31,141 nucleotides of DNA, from the IMG/VR virus record IMGVR_UViG_3300032132_000767, positions 1-31,141 of that record. One strand, written 5' to 3'. The stretch is from a virus. A model generated the notes under the pieces. The model was not told the origin of the DNA. It saw nothing but the letters and a program-made list of their open reading frames with translations, and made no database searches. Position 1 is the first letter of the stretch, and each line of letters begins with the position of its first letter. Both the position numbers and the translations under genes were made by a program. This document shows, in pieces, positions 20,610 through 29,179 of this stretch.

Positions 20610-22121
20610 TCAGTTCAATCTCCGTCGGTCGCCAGGCGGTATGACGCTACCGCGATCGCCGGCGCCAGGCGTTCCTATTTGGTTACCGCCGGGGCTGAAT
20701 GTGCGTTCCTCGCCCGGACTCGCGATGCGCAACCCGCGCGGCGTGAATGTCCGAGACGTCGCACCCACCTGACTGTCGGGGCCAGCGTGGGTGCCGCTCG
20801 CCGACTGCGTCAGTGCCGGAAAAATTTGCGCGCTGGTGACATTGATCAGTTCGATGCCAGCCGCAAATTGTGTAACGGCGGGCAACCCCTGCGCGCCGAC
20901 TGCGGCAAGAGCGTGCCCGCCCGACGCGGACTGCAGCGCTGCCGCCAGCACCTGGCTGGCAGTGCCCGCAATCGTCTGACCGCCGCCCGCCTCTTGTACC
21001 ACTGACGGTAAGATGATCGCGGCGGTACCAGGTTGCGCCTGTTCACCAGATCCCGCTTGCGTGGCTGCCGGCAAATTCTGCACCGCGGCGCCAATCGCGT
21101 CACCTGACTCGCCGCTGCCCGCCTGGGTGGCGCTGCGCAAGGTCTGGGCAGCCGCACCGCCATGCGTTTGCTCGGCGACGGCAGCTTGGCCGAGCGACGG
21201 CACGGTCTGCGCCCCAGCGCCGGGCTGTGTTTCAACGCCCGCGCCCGCCTGGGTGGCAGCGGCAAGGGTCTGAGCGCCGGACCCGGTGGCGCTCGCGTCG
21301 GTATGTGTTCCAGCAGCTGCTTGGGATATGGACGCCAGTGTTTGAGCGCCGGCGCCCTCAAAAGCGGATTTGCCGCTGCCCGCGTGATTGAGGCTCGGCA
21401 GTGTCTGAACACCGGCACCCGACAACGTTTGGCCGCCAGTCCCCGTTTGCGTCGTCGCCGGCAGTGCCAGCGCGCCAGTGCCCTCTGCTGGTTGGGTTCC
21501 CGTGCCAGTCTGGGTGGTCGACGGCAGGGTCTGGGCGCCGACGCCGTCGGGCTGCATAACGCCACCACCGGCCTGGGTGAGCGACGCCAAGGTCTGAGCG
21601 CCGGTGCCAGAAGGCGTCGAGGCGACGGTGTAATGGACCTTGATCTCGCCGTGATCGACGCGCGCGGTGATCCCGAAAAGAAACGAGGTGTTGTCGGCTG
21701 CAACAGCAAAGCCAAACGTGCTCGCCTCGACATCACTTTCGGTAAGAGTGACGCTCCAAAGATCAGCCGCACCGCCATAGGTGGCTAGGGCGTCAGTTGT
21801 CGGCCACGTACCGGCGACGGCCTTATTGTCGCCTGACTTGCTGCCGCCCTTGATGAGCCGAATAACGCCGTCAACGACCGTCCCGAGTCCGCTCGTCTGG
21901 CTTCGCTCGAAGCGGACCTCAACACCGTCGGGCGTTGCGCCGGCCGGCAGCGACGCGCCGAAATTGGTAAATTCGAGGTAGTCTGTGTCCTCATTCTTGG
22001 CCAGAGCCGCGGTGGCGTAGGAATTATCCGACGCACCGGCATTGCTGGGGTTTGTCCACGCTATACCACGACTGTTGACGCTGCTTATGGTGCCGGCGCT
22101 AAGCCATCCGGTGTCAGCCAT
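20610..22121 (-). CDS. Repeat-containing virion fibre-like protein
   Basis: Protein of 503 residues in three parts. Residues about 1-170 form a beta-rich domain with a lectin-like look (D-Y-L-E-F-T-N-F-G, G-V-E-V-R-F-E-R, F-G-F-A-V-A-A-D-N). Residues 172-450 are thirteen repeats, mostly of 21 residues, with consensus G-x-G-A-Q-T-L-P-S-x-T-Q-A-G-x-G followed by a variable part. A 53-residue Arg/Gly/Pro tail holds T-F-T-P-R-G-L-R-I and T-F-S-P-G-G-N-Q-I, a double motif. No family recognised. It lies in the head module, so a head fibre or decoration protein is most likely. The ATG overlaps the previous stop by 8 nt. Confidence 0.7.
   Translation of the reverse strand: MADTGWLSAGTISSVNSRGIAWTNPSNAGASDNSYATAALAKNEDTDYLEFTNFGASLPAGATPDGVEVRFERSQTSGLGTVVDGVIRLIKGGSKSGDNKAVAGTWPTTDALATYGGAADLWSVTLTESDVEASTFGFAVAADNTSFLFGITARVDHGEIKVHYTVASTPSGTGAQTLASLTQAGGGVMQPDGVGAQTLPSTTQTGTGTQPAEGTGALALPATTQTGTGGQTLSGAGVQTLPSLNHAGSGKSAFEGAGAQTLASISQAAAGTHTDASATGSGAQTLAAATQAGAGVETQPGAGAQTVPSLGQAAVAEQTHGGAAAQTLRSATQAGSGESGDAIGAAVQNLPAATQAGSGEQAQPGTAAIILPSVVQEAGGGQTIAGTASQVLAAALQSASGGHALAAVGAQGLPAVTQFAAGIELINVTSAQIFPALTQSASGTHAGPDSQVGATSRTFTPRGLRIASPGEERTFSPGGNQIGTPGAGDRGSVIPPGDRRRLN
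20772..21608 (-). repeat. Thirteen degenerate 63-bp tandem repeats (coding)
   Basis: In-frame repeats inside the 503-residue protein. Unit lengths by hand are 21 residues in ten units, and 24, 22 and 23 in units 5, 9 and 13. Units are diverged at DNA level; the most constant residues are Ala-Gln-x-Leu and Thr-Gln-Ala/Ser. The later units (10-13) are the most divergent. Confidence 0.85.
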
Positions 22122-22602
22122 TGCGTGCCCGAACCGGCGGGATACTGTCTTCGCCGCGCTGACGCTTCAACCGTTCCGTGCGCTCGTGACGCGGTGTCTT
22201 GGAATCGCGCGGCGCAAGCTTGTCGAGTAACTGCGCCTTCTGGTCTCGCGGCAGATTTCCGTCCCGATACAGCGCAAAGGCCGGGCCGGCCATGCCGATT
22301 GTCGTATTGTCGATAATCACCTGGCGGCAGAAATGCGCCGTGCGCGGCGTCAGGTCGGCGTCGGTGAACTTCATGCTGGTCAGCACCCAGCGCAGCGGCT
22401 TGCCCTCTTGCGGGATCGCCAGCAAGGCGTCGCGATAGGTCCACCTATCGGGCTTGGTCTTCAGCCAGTCCTCGGCCGGCCAGCACATTTTGCCGATCGC
22501 TTCGGCATCTCGGCGTTCCGCATCATCAGCCGGTGTTTTTGGCCGGCTTCTGAACGCCGCGACGTAATCGCGGATCGGCATGTCGAGATCAACAACGGGC
22601 AT
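22114..22602 (-). CDS. Hypothetical phage protein, head module
   Basis: Protein of 162 residues, rich in charged residues, probably helical and soluble (W-P-A-E-D-W-L-K-T-K-P, R-W-T-Y-R-D-A-L-L-A-I-P). No signal or membrane segment. GAGG lies 8 nt before the ATG. The basic C-terminus (R-H-E-R-T-E-R-L-K-R-Q-R) may bind nucleic acid or a partner. It lies between a structural beta protein and the repeat fibre, so it could be a fibre chaperone or a minor head protein. No family recognised. Confidence 0.6.
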   Translation of the reverse strand: MPVVDLDMPIRDYVAAFRSRPKTPADDAERRDAEAIGKMCWPAEDWLKTKPDRWTYRDALLAIPQEGKPLRWVLTSMKFTDADLTPRTAHFCRQVIIDNTTIGMAGPAFALYRDGNLPRDQKAQLLDKLAPRDSKTPRHERTERLKRQRGEDSIPPVRARNG

Positions 22603-22635
22603 GGCGGTGCCTCGGAAATGTGCCGCAAGCCGCCG

Positions 22636-23067
22636 TCAACTCTGCGGCATCGTCACGGTCCAAGAGGTCATCGAGACCGTCGAGCCGGAAACGATGGACA
22701 CCGTGTTGAAGTTAAAGTCGGCGCTGGATGTGCCGGCCTCGCCATCAATCACGTCGTCGGCGCCGGTTCCCGTCGCGCCCGCGCGGCAATAAGCCAGCGT
22801 GCCGGTGGCGTCGGCCGAGCTGTCATCGGTGATCGCACTGGCGGTTGCCGCGCCGCCTGGCGCGGCATCGACGGCGCCACCGAATGCCGGATCGGAGCAT
22901 GTGAGGGTAAACAGCAGCGTGCCGCTCTCGGCGGCGTCCGGGTCCGCCGGCTGGGTGCCCGTGCGGCCACGGATCGTGGCGGCGGTCGAGCCCAGATCGA
23001 GGCGGTCAACAATTGAATCGCAAGCCGCGATGGCGGCCACTGCGGCGATGCGAGTGTTAAGAGCCAT
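22636..23067 (-). CDS. Probable minor structural protein
   Basis: Protein of 143 residues. Residues 1-30 are helical (M-A-L-N-T-R-I-A-A-V-A-A-I), the rest strands rich in Ala, Thr, Asp and Ser, ending F-N-F-N-T-V-S-I-V-S-G-S-T-V-S-M-T-S-W, a form common among capsid-associated or head fibre proteins. The ATG overlaps the upstream stop by 11 nt. No enzymatic motif. Assigned as structural from composition and position only. Confidence 0.6.
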   Translation of the reverse strand: MALNTRIAAVAAIAACDSIVDRLDLGSTAATIRGRTGTQPADPDAAESGTLLFTLTCSDPAFGGAVDAAPGGAATASAITDDSSADATGTLAYCRAGATGTGADDVIDGEAGTSSADFNFNTVSIVSGSTVSMTSWTVTMPQS

Positions 23068-23575
23068 TGGGAACCAACTCCGTGTGAACTGCGGCGGGAT
23101 CGGGGAGCGGGTCGGCGACGTCGTTGCCAGCCTGGCGTTCCTCGTCCTCTCCCGCGTAAATCGGCCACTTCGCGTTCCTCACATGACCGCCGGAGGTCAC
23201 GTATCGGCCAACGATGCGCTGGCCAACCTGAACCGATCCGATCTTGCCGGCGATGTGATTGCCGTCCGGATCGATCGCGAGTTTGTTCCCAAGTTGTGTC
23301 GCGAACATCTCGTCGCTGCGCGGCGACTTGGCGCGCAATTCAGCAACTGCCTCGGCAAAAGACTCCAAGTCCGCGCCAACCAAGTGCCTCGTCACCGCCT
23401 CGATCAGATGTTCGAACTCATCCTTGAAAGTGAGGTTATAGAATTCCTGTTTAAGCCACCCGCGATCACGCTCGGGGAAGCCGGTTTGAAACCCCTGGAT
23501 CCACCAGACGGCAAATTGCCTGCCGTAATTGTCCAGGGTGGCCGTATCAAGTTGTCGTGGCATTGCCGTACTCAC
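23057..23575 (-). CDS. Hypothetical phage protein, head module
   Basis: Protein of 172 residues from GTG (ATG at 23563 is the alternative). The first half is helical with aromatic residues (Q-F-A-V-W-W-I-Q-G-F, F-K-D-E-F-E-H-L-I-E-A-V); the second half has beta-like G-K-I-G-S-V-Q-V-G-Q-R-I-V-G-R-Y-V. An acidic C-terminus follows. No family recognised. It starts a block of four overlapping or closely spaced genes leading to the repeat fibre, separated from the capsid genes by a hairpin. Confidence 0.55.
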   Translation of the reverse strand: MSTAMPRQLDTATLDNYGRQFAVWWIQGFQTGFPERDRGWLKQEFYNLTFKDEFEHLIEAVTRHLVGADLESFAEAVAELRAKSPRSDEMFATQLGNKLAIDPDGNHIAGKIGSVQVGQRIVGRYVTSGGHVRNAKWPIYAGEDEERQAGNDVADPLPDPAAVHTELVPNGS

Positions 23576-23671
23576 TAACTTCCAAATGTTGTTGCAGGCG
23601 CGTGCGTCCGATCGCCCTCGGCGACGACGGCGGCCATATCGACATTCACGGTGTAAGCTGTGGAAAGACGC

Positions 23672-23697
23672 GCCGGCGGGCCTGAAGACCCACCGGC
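23672..23697 (-). other. Strong hairpin downstream of capsid-associated gene
   Basis: A 9-bp stem (GCCGGTGGG with CCCGCCGGC, one G-U pair) and an 8-nt loop lie within a 135-bp gene-free gap. No U-tract follows on either strand, so it is not a classical terminator. It may protect the 3' end of the abundant capsid mRNA or reduce transcription into the following minor genes. Confidence 0.4.
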
Positions 23698-23710
23698 TCA
23701 GTGAGGAAAG

Positions 23711-24166
23711 TTACGATACCGGAGTCCGGTGCGCGTGGCCCTTCAGCGCCCAGATACCGACCGGACCGCCGGTGGCGAGGCTAGTCGGGGTCAGCGTGAC
23801 CCGGACGAACCGCCCGGAGCCGATATAGCTGAAGCGAACCGGCACGAGGTCGCTGGTCGGCGTGGTGACCACGCCGGACGCAACCGTGTGCGCGCCGTCG
23901 CTGTCGACATCGCCGGTCGCCACCGCGGCATAGGTGCCGGCACTGCCGGTGCCGTCATCGTTGGCGTGTTCGAGCAGCACCGCGATTTGCGCCGCGCCTT
24001 CAGGGCTCGCGCCCATCTCGGCGATGTCGCCGAAATCGACGACAATCTGTACCGAGTCGAAGCCCTGCGTATCGACGTCGCCGGTGTTCAGCGCACTGGA
24101 AGAAATCGTCTGTGCCTGCAGCAGGCGAACAGGCAGAATGTCGGAATAGGTTGAACGGGTTGCCAT
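23711..24166 (-). CDS. Capsid-associated (decoration-like) protein
   Basis: Protein of 151 residues directly after the major capsid gene. The frame opens earlier, but ATG 24166 has an excellent AAGGAGG whose TAAGG includes the capsid stop codon, so strong coupled expression is expected. Beta-rich: D-S-V-Q-I-V-V-D-F-G-D, A-A-Q-I-A-V-L-L-E-H-A-N-D-D-G, V-P-V-R-F-S-Y-I-G-S-G-R-F-V-R-V-T-L-T-P. This resembles phage head stabilisation/decoration or head fibre base proteins; the precise role is inferred from position and predicted abundance. Confidence 0.65.
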   Translation of the reverse strand: MATRSTYSDILPVRLLQAQTISSSALNTGDVDTQGFDSVQIVVDFGDIAEMGASPEGAAQIAVLLEHANDDGTGSAGTYAAVATGDVDSDGAHTVASGVVTTPTSDLVPVRFSYIGSGRFVRVTLTPTSLATGGPVGIWALKGHAHRTPVS

Positions 24167-24179
24167 TGTCCTGTCCTCC

Positions 24180-25478
24180 TTAGCTGGTGGCCACCTTGAT
24201 GGCCTTGTAGGATTCGAAATTGACCACGTCGCCACCGACCCGCTTGCGCGTGTCGAACAACACGTGCGGCTTGGCGGTGAACGGATCGCGCAGCACCGAA
24301 ACGCCGAGCCGGTCGACGATGGTGTAGGTCGCTTGGAAGTTACCGAACACGATCGGCAGCGCGTTCGCCGCCACGTCGGGCATGTCCTCGGCCTCGATTA
24401 CCGCGAAACCGAGCAGCGACGATGGCTGGCCAACCGTAAGCGATGGCTGCCACAGATAGCGCCCATTGGTGTCCTTGAATTTCCGCACTTCGGTGAGCGT
24501 CGACCGGTTCATCATCCACACCGCGCCGGCGCGATAGCCGGCCTTCAGCGCGCCAACCGCGTCGTACAGAACGTCCGCCGGATCGGTCGATGCGAAGTTG
24601 GCGGCCGCGCCGGTCGCGATATAGCCGAGATTACCCCACGACCAGCTCGCGTCGGCGACCGCCGGGTAATCCAGAAAGCCGCGCGGCCGACCGACACCAT
24701 TACCGGTAACAAAGGCGGTGTTCTCCGTACGCGCAAACTTGTCGGCGACCTTGCCGGCGAGCCAACTCTCGACGTCGATATTGGCGTCCTCGAGAATCTT
24801 CTGAGTCGCCTTGGGTTGGGCATGCAGCTCGTACACCGGAATCCGCGCGGTCGCCACATCCGGCGTCGCGGTCTCCGATCGGCTATCGGTTTCACCGACC
24901 CATTGCGCCGCCGCCTGGTCCTTATCGACAACGAACTCGAGCGCGTCGGTGGTGACCTGCTCGACCGCCGCGACCTGCCGCACCGGCGACGTGTCGAAAA
25001 TGGTCTCGACAATCCGGTTCGACGTCGCCGGCGTCACCCAATACCCGCCTTCGGTCTGGGCGCCGACCGATAGCGCCTTAAATTCGGCAATCGCGCTCCG
25101 GTGACCATCGGTCATGAACTCTGGACCGCGTCTGAGATAGGATTTCAGCGCCAGGCGATAGTCGCCGATCGCGCGCAAATCGACCTCGGTCTCGTCGACC
25201 GGCCGTTCTCGCACCGTCGACAACCAATCGCGCGCCGCTTTCACCGTATCCGCGCCGTCGTGCGATCGTCCAAGGCCGGGTCGGCTCAAAAAAGTTTCGA
25301 TGCCCTGCAAACGATTATCGATGCGCGCGACCTTCTCCTCGGTCAGCGGGTCCGCCGTGCCTTTCTTCTCGATCTCGGCAAGGCGTTCGTCGTTCGCCGC
25401 CTTGTATGCTTCGAAGGCGCTCAGCGCGGCCTCCGTCGTCGCCTTGACCTCGGTCAGGGCGCCTGTGTGTCCTGCCAT
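24180..25478 (-). CDS. Major capsid protein, HK97 fold
   Basis: Protein of 432 residues. Residues about 5-70 are coiled coil (scaffolding delta domain, expected to be removed by the prohead protease, perhaps near residue 100-125), then the HK97 body with G-G-Y-W-V-T-P near 153, P-V-Y-E-L-H-A-Q-P-K-A-T and F-V-T-G-N-G-V-G-R-P-R-G-F-L, a hallmark of the family, and a C-terminal F-E-S-Y-K-A-I-K. TAGGAGT stands upstream of the ATG. It follows the protease by 28 nt in the standard order. It forms the icosahedral shell. Confidence 0.93.
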   Translation of the reverse strand: MAGHTGALTEVKATTEAALSAFEAYKAANDERLAEIEKKGTADPLTEEKVARIDNRLQGIETFLSRPGLGRSHDGADTVKAARDWLSTVRERPVDETEVDLRAIGDYRLALKSYLRRGPEFMTDGHRSAIAEFKALSVGAQTEGGYWVTPATSNRIVETIFDTSPVRQVAAVEQVTTDALEFVVDKDQAAAQWVGETDSRSETATPDVATARIPVYELHAQPKATQKILEDANIDVESWLAGKVADKFARTENTAFVTGNGVGRPRGFLDYPAVADASWSWGNLGYIATGAAANFASTDPADVLYDAVGALKAGYRAGAVWMMNRSTLTEVRKFKDTNGRYLWQPSLTVGQPSSLLGFAVIEAEDMPDVAANALPIVFGNFQATYTIVDRLGVSVLRDPFTAKPHVLFDTRKRVGGDVVNFESYKAIKVATS

Positions 25479-25506
25479 ATCAGCTTACTCCTACAGGGTT
25501 GAACGA

Positions 25507-26196
25507 TCAGCTGACATCGAGACGTTTGAGTCGCGCGATACGCGCGTGCGTCTCCGCCAGCCACTCATCCAGCCCGTCCTCGTCCCGAGGCTCCGAACCG
25601 GTTTTAAAGCCGCCGCCGGCGATCGCCTTGGCGGCGGCGCGCGAGAACCCGCCTGCCTCACGCAGGAAGCTCTCGAACTCGCGTATTGTCATGTCTTCGG
25701 CTTTCACCGCCTGTACCCGCGCGGCGGGGTTGGCGGCGAAGGTGACCAGCGAAATCTCCAGCAGCTCAATCTCTTCGAGCCGTCGCACGGACCGGTCGTG
25801 GTCAAAACTGTCCTTAAGCGTGCGAAAGCCGATCGACATTTCGTCAATCGCGCCGGCTTTGAGCAACTTGTACACGTCGAGACCAAGCGTCGTGTCGAGC
25901 AACCGCCCTTCGACGAACAGCCCCGTCTTGTCCTCACGGATTTCACTGAAGGTGCCGATCGGCATGCGACTGTCATGCTGCCACAACAGTTTGACCCGGC
26001 TCGGATCGCGCCGCCTGAGTGAGCGCGTGAATGCGCCGGGCTCAATCGCATCTCCGACCAGATCAACCTCGCCGAAGGTCGCCGCGTGGCCAGTAAAGCT
26101 CATCGCGCGTTCGGCCTTGATCTCGGCCTCGACCGTCAGTCGCTTGATCTCGGGCGCGTCAATCGTCTCGGCCGCGCGTGCACCGACAGCATTCAT
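25507..26196 (-). CDS. Prohead protease (HK97 family, U35/S78-like)
   Basis: Protein of 229 residues from ATG 26196, chosen because GAGGAT lies 8 nt upstream; the longer frame to 26313 overlaps the portal. Conserved points: F-T-G-H-A-A-T-F near 34-41, D-x-x-x-D-A-I-E-P-G-A-F near 45-56, L-W-Q-H-D with candidate catalytic His74, and L-L-E-I-S-L-V-T-F-A-A-N-P with candidate catalytic Ser149. It cleaves the capsid delta domain and itself during maturation. The last 60 residues are helical, with an acidic D-E-D-G-L-D-E. Confidence 0.9.
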   Translation of the reverse strand: MNAVGARAAETIDAPEIKRLTVEAEIKAERAMSFTGHAATFGEVDLVGDAIEPGAFTRSLRRRDPSRVKLLWQHDSRMPIGTFSEIREDKTGLFVEGRLLDTTLGLDVYKLLKAGAIDEMSIGFRTLKDSFDHDRSVRRLEEIELLEISLVTFAANPAARVQAVKAEDMTIREFESFLREAGGFSRAAAKAIAGGGFKTGSEPRDEDGLDEWLAETHARIARLKRLDVS

Positions 26197-26227
26197 TATG
26201 CGGGATCCTCGAACAGTGTCTTGCAAA

Positions 26228-27499
26228 TCATGATGTCGGTGCATCCCCGGCAGCGACTGGCGACGCGCCGAGGGAACGCAATTTGGCCGGAACCAGCGGC
26301 GTATCACCGCCATCGATTCCGCTTAGGCCAACATCGGCGCGCGCCTCATTAATGGTCATCACCCCGGACTGAACGAAGCCGACATTCTTTTCCATCTGCG
26401 CGCGCTTGCGCCCGACCAGCGCCGGGATCGCGTCGATGTCGTATTTCAGCCGCAGGCCCTCGCCAAACTCGGGCACCAGCCATTCATTCAGGTCGGATTC
26501 AAAGCGGTGCAGGATCGGGATCACCGCCTCTTCGTACATCGACAGTCGCGCCTGCTCGAAATTGGCGAAGGTCAGCGAGCCTTCGACATTCACCAGCTGC
26601 GGCGGAATGTCGTAGGCCATGGCGATTTCGCCGGCGCTCATGTTCTTCAATCCCGCCCAATCCATATCGCCCGGCGACAGACCCATCTGGGTCCAGTTGA
26701 AGTCGCCTTCGAGCAACAGGATGCGCCCGGCATTGTCCGGCCCCCTCAGCTTGGCGTCGAGATCCTGCTTCAAGATCGCGCGTTGCTCATCGGTGAGCGG
26801 CACTAATTGGCCCGACTCGTCCTGCGGCCGAAACACCACCGCGCCCGACGGCCGGCCACTATTCTGTAGCAAGGCAAGATTATGCCGGTTCGCAGCGTTG
26901 TGCTGATCGGTGCCCCACGCCGCCGCCTGCAACGGTGACATGCCGTAATGATCATCGAGCGGATGCCAAGTCTTGAAGTGCTTGACCGCCGACGCACCGG
27001 TACGGGCATCGACCGGATAACGAGCTTGCACCCGCCCTTCGATGGAATATTCGTAGGCAGCCGGAATTTCGCTGCCCGAGGCCTTAATACGCAAGCGGTC
27101 GGGCCGCAACGGCCACAGCTCGCGCGGCGGCCCGCTTGAAGGACCCAGTTTGACCAAGAAGGCGTTGCCCGCGAGCAGCCAATAGGCGCTCAATGCGGTG
27201 AAGAGTTCGACCCGTCCCTTGGTCGGCGCGGGGCTTTCCAGTAAATCGAGCAACGCGTGACGCGCGATCCGCTCGCTGCCCCGAAACAGCGTGAAGGGCA
27301 CCGCGGCAATCGCTTTTGACAGCAATCGCACGCAGCGAAACACCACCACGTTTTGCTGATAGCCCTCGGCGGCAAGCGCCTCGTAGCGATCCGGCAAAGT
27401 TCGCGGCTGCCCAAGGCCCGAAACCGCGACCACCGGCGCTTCTTTGCGCTCGGGGCTCTCTGAACGCCACAAGGTGCGCCACGCTTGGCGAAGATTCAT
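26228..27499 (-). CDS. Portal protein (HK97 family)
   Basis: Protein of 423 residues. R-C-V-R-L-L-S-K-A-I-A near 55, L-L-A-G-N-A-F-L near 110, P-L-R-P-D-R-L, H-F-K-T-W-H-P-L-D-D-H-Y-G-M-S-P-L near 180, and a clip/stem region with I-A-M-A-Y-D-I-P-P-Q-L-V are typical of HK97 portals. It forms the dodecameric ring for DNA entry and exit and is the terminase docking site. It starts 3 nt after the terminase stop. The last part (I-N-E-A-R-A-D-V-G-L) is the usual family ending. Confidence 0.93.
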   Translation of the reverse strand: MNLRQAWRTLWRSESPERKEAPVVAVSGLGQPRTLPDRYEALAAEGYQQNVVVFRCVRLLSKAIAAVPFTLFRGSERIARHALLDLLESPAPTKGRVELFTALSAYWLLAGNAFLVKLGPSSGPPRELWPLRPDRLRIKASGSEIPAAYEYSIEGRVQARYPVDARTGASAVKHFKTWHPLDDHYGMSPLQAAAWGTDQHNAANRHNLALLQNSGRPSGAVVFRPQDESGQLVPLTDEQRAILKQDLDAKLRGPDNAGRILLLEGDFNWTQMGLSPGDMDWAGLKNMSAGEIAMAYDIPPQLVNVEGSLTFANFEQARLSMYEEAVIPILHRFESDLNEWLVPEFGEGLRLKYDIDAIPALVGRKRAQMEKNVGFVQSGVMTINEARADVGLSGIDGGDTPLVPAKLRSLGASPVAAGDAPTS

Positions 27500-27502
27500 G
27501 CG

Positions 27503-28777
27503 CTAGCTGACCGAGTAGATCGCGGCGCCGCCCGAACGCAGGAGGTCCGTCAACGCCCACACCAGAGCATCCACCCGGTCGGGCGACTCCGTGGTGTTGG
27601 GGGTAAATGAGCACATTTGATCCTCCAGGTCGGGCATGGTGGCGCCGACATGCTTGACACGGTTCTGTTCATAAAGCGCGGCGATCGGCTCAGCCCGGGT
27701 GTGCTTGCCACGGCTCGCGCGCACCGCGCGAAACCCGATACTTCCGTCGATGGTGCGCAGCAGGCTGTGCACCAAATCACCACCCTGGTTGATTTCGGCG
27801 ACGATGCTGTCGGCCTGGTGGGCGTGATAAAGCGCGACCGACTTGCGCGCCCAACTGTCGGGTGAAGCGCGTAAGGATGCGTCCTCAAGCACGTAGAAAA
27901 ACCCGTTCTCGCCGAGTCCGGCGGCAACGATGCCGGTCAAGTCCGCGCCTTCGCCGCTGGTCACCGCCGGGTCGACCCCGATCACCACCCGCTTCAGCGC
28001 CGGCGTGGCCTCGACCCGATTGTCCTCGATCATCCGGCGCGACCACAGCGCGCCCGGCACATCGTCGAGCAGCTCGGCGTCGATCTCCTGCCGGCCGAGT
28101 CGGGTGCCTTGATACTTAGCGATGATCTGATCGAAAAAGGCCGCCGGCAAGTTGGCGCGGTTGTCGTAGGTCGAGCCACCGCTGATCACCGTGTGCTTGC
28201 CCGCCATCACTTCGCGCAGCACGCGCACCGGTTTCGGCGTCGTGGTCACGACCGCGCGCGGATGCTCGCCGAGCCGAAGCCCGAAGCGCGCCATGTCCCA
28301 CGCGGCCGGATACCGCCACGCTGCCAGTTCGTCGGCCCACAGCGCGTCATGCTGTGGCCCACGCAGTCTCTCCGGCTCGTCGGCGCTATAGGTCGTTGCT
28401 ATGGCACCGTTCGGCCAGGTGAGCCGATGTTTCGACGGTTCGTAGAGCGGCCGGTTCCACGGCGGCGATACCGCCAGCAGCCCCGACTCGCCTTCAACCA
28501 TCACATTGCGCGCATCGGCCGCGGTCGGCGCGATCAGCGCAATGCGGCGCGCCTGCCCGCGCTCCGCCTGGCCCCGCACCCATTCGGCGCCGGTGCGGGT
28601 TTTACCAAAACCGCGTCCGGCGAGCACCAGCCACACCGACCAATCCTCGTCGGATGCGAGCTGGCTCGGCCGCGCTTTGCGCGACCAGTCCCATTGCTCA
28701 ATGCGCCGCTGTCGAGCCAGCCTCGCGGCGCGCAACCTCTTGTTCAAGTCGTTGGATATAGGCGTCGAGTTCGGCAT
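27503..28777 (-). CDS. terL: Terminase large subunit
   Basis: Protein of 424 residues. Walker A G-R-G-F-G-K-T at 54-60, Walker B A-L-W-A-D-E at 145-150, coupling motif V-V-T-T-T-P-K-P at 176-183, then a nuclease domain with V-I-G-V-D-P-A (Asp269), V-A-E-I-N-Q-G-G (Glu329) and D-R-V-D-A-L (Asp400, Asp403). It pumps DNA into the prohead and cuts concatemers; similar to GTA g2 and HK97-type enzymes. The ATG at 28777 overlaps the small subunit gene by 80 nt; an internal TTG near 28747 is another possible start. Confidence 0.95.
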   Translation of the reverse strand: MPNSTPISNDLNKRLRAARLARQRRIEQWDWSRKARPSQLASDEDWSVWLVLAGRGFGKTRTGAEWVRGQAERGQARRIALIAPTAADARNVMVEGESGLLAVSPPWNRPLYEPSKHRLTWPNGAIATTYSADEPERLRGPQHDALWADELAAWRYPAAWDMARFGLRLGEHPRAVVTTTPKPVRVLREVMAGKHTVISGGSTYDNRANLPAAFFDQIIAKYQGTRLGRQEIDAELLDDVPGALWSRRMIEDNRVEATPALKRVVIGVDPAVTSGEGADLTGIVAAGLGENGFFYVLEDASLRASPDSWARKSVALYHAHQADSIVAEINQGGDLVHSLLRTIDGSIGFRAVRASRGKHTRAEPIAALYEQNRVKHVGATMPDLEDQMCSFTPNTTESPDRVDALVWALTDLLRSGGAAIYSVS

Positions 28778-29165
28778 CAGTCATGTCGTCGAGGCTAATC
28801 CGGGTCTTGACGTCCTGCCGCTCGACCGTGAGTCCGTGCAGCTTGGCCTTGGCCATGATCGCCTGCACCGCGGAGCCCGCCTGCCCGAACACCATGCTAG
28901 CCAACCGCACCGCCTCCAACTCCTCGGTCAGACTCTCAATAGTGACGGCCTGTTCGGGTTGGTGAGAGCTGGTGGACGCCTCACAAAACAACGTGTCGAT
29001 CCGAGCCGCCACCGCAGGCCTTCCCAGCACCGCTTTTGCCGCGCGACTAATCGCGGCGGCTGATTTCCCGTCAGTTTGATAAGCTCGCCGATACGCCTCA
29101 GCCGCACTGCCGCACGCAACATAGGCGTCACAAAACGAGGCTTCGCACCGTGTCAACTTCTGCAT
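28698..29165 (-). CDS. terS: Terminase small subunit
   Basis: Protein of 155 residues. C-E-A-S-F-C-D-A-Y-V-A-C-G-S-A-A-E-A-Y-R-R-A-Y at about 7-29 is the HTH-like DNA-binding start of Terminase_2-type small subunits, followed by a helical oligomerisation core (V-L-G-R-P-A-V-A-A-R-I) and a C-terminal segment (D-M-T-D-A-E-L-D-A-Y-I-Q-R-L-E-Q-E-V) that would contact the large subunit. The recognition (pac/cos) site is often in or near this gene but I cannot point to it. It starts 14 nt after the IrrE-like gene. Confidence 0.85.
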   Translation of the reverse strand: MQKLTRCEASFCDAYVACGSAAEAYRRAYQTDGKSAAAISRAAKAVLGRPAVAARIDTLFCEASTSSHQPEQAVTIESLTEELEAVRLASMVFGQAGSAVQAIMAKAKLHGLTVERQDVKTRISLDDMTDAELDAYIQRLEQEVARREAGSTAAH

Positions 29166-29179
29166 CGTTCGGCGCCAAC

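Noticed and set aside
20772-21608. Repeat array as a possible CRISPR
   Set aside because: The 63-bp units are in frame, diverged at DNA level and have no constant repeat/unique spacer pattern. They are protein repeats.
22333-23016. 227-codon plus-strand frame opposite the minor head genes
   Set aside because: Antisense shadow of two overlapping minus-strand genes with good coupling. No ribosome site and low-complexity Arg/Gly content.
18866-29165. Whole window as a gene transfer agent cluster
   Set aside because: Gene order is GTA-like, but the sugar cassette, superinfection-type membrane genes, duplicated chaperone and long fibre proteins are phage cargo and would be unusual in a GTA. A GTA origin for the core cannot be excluded.
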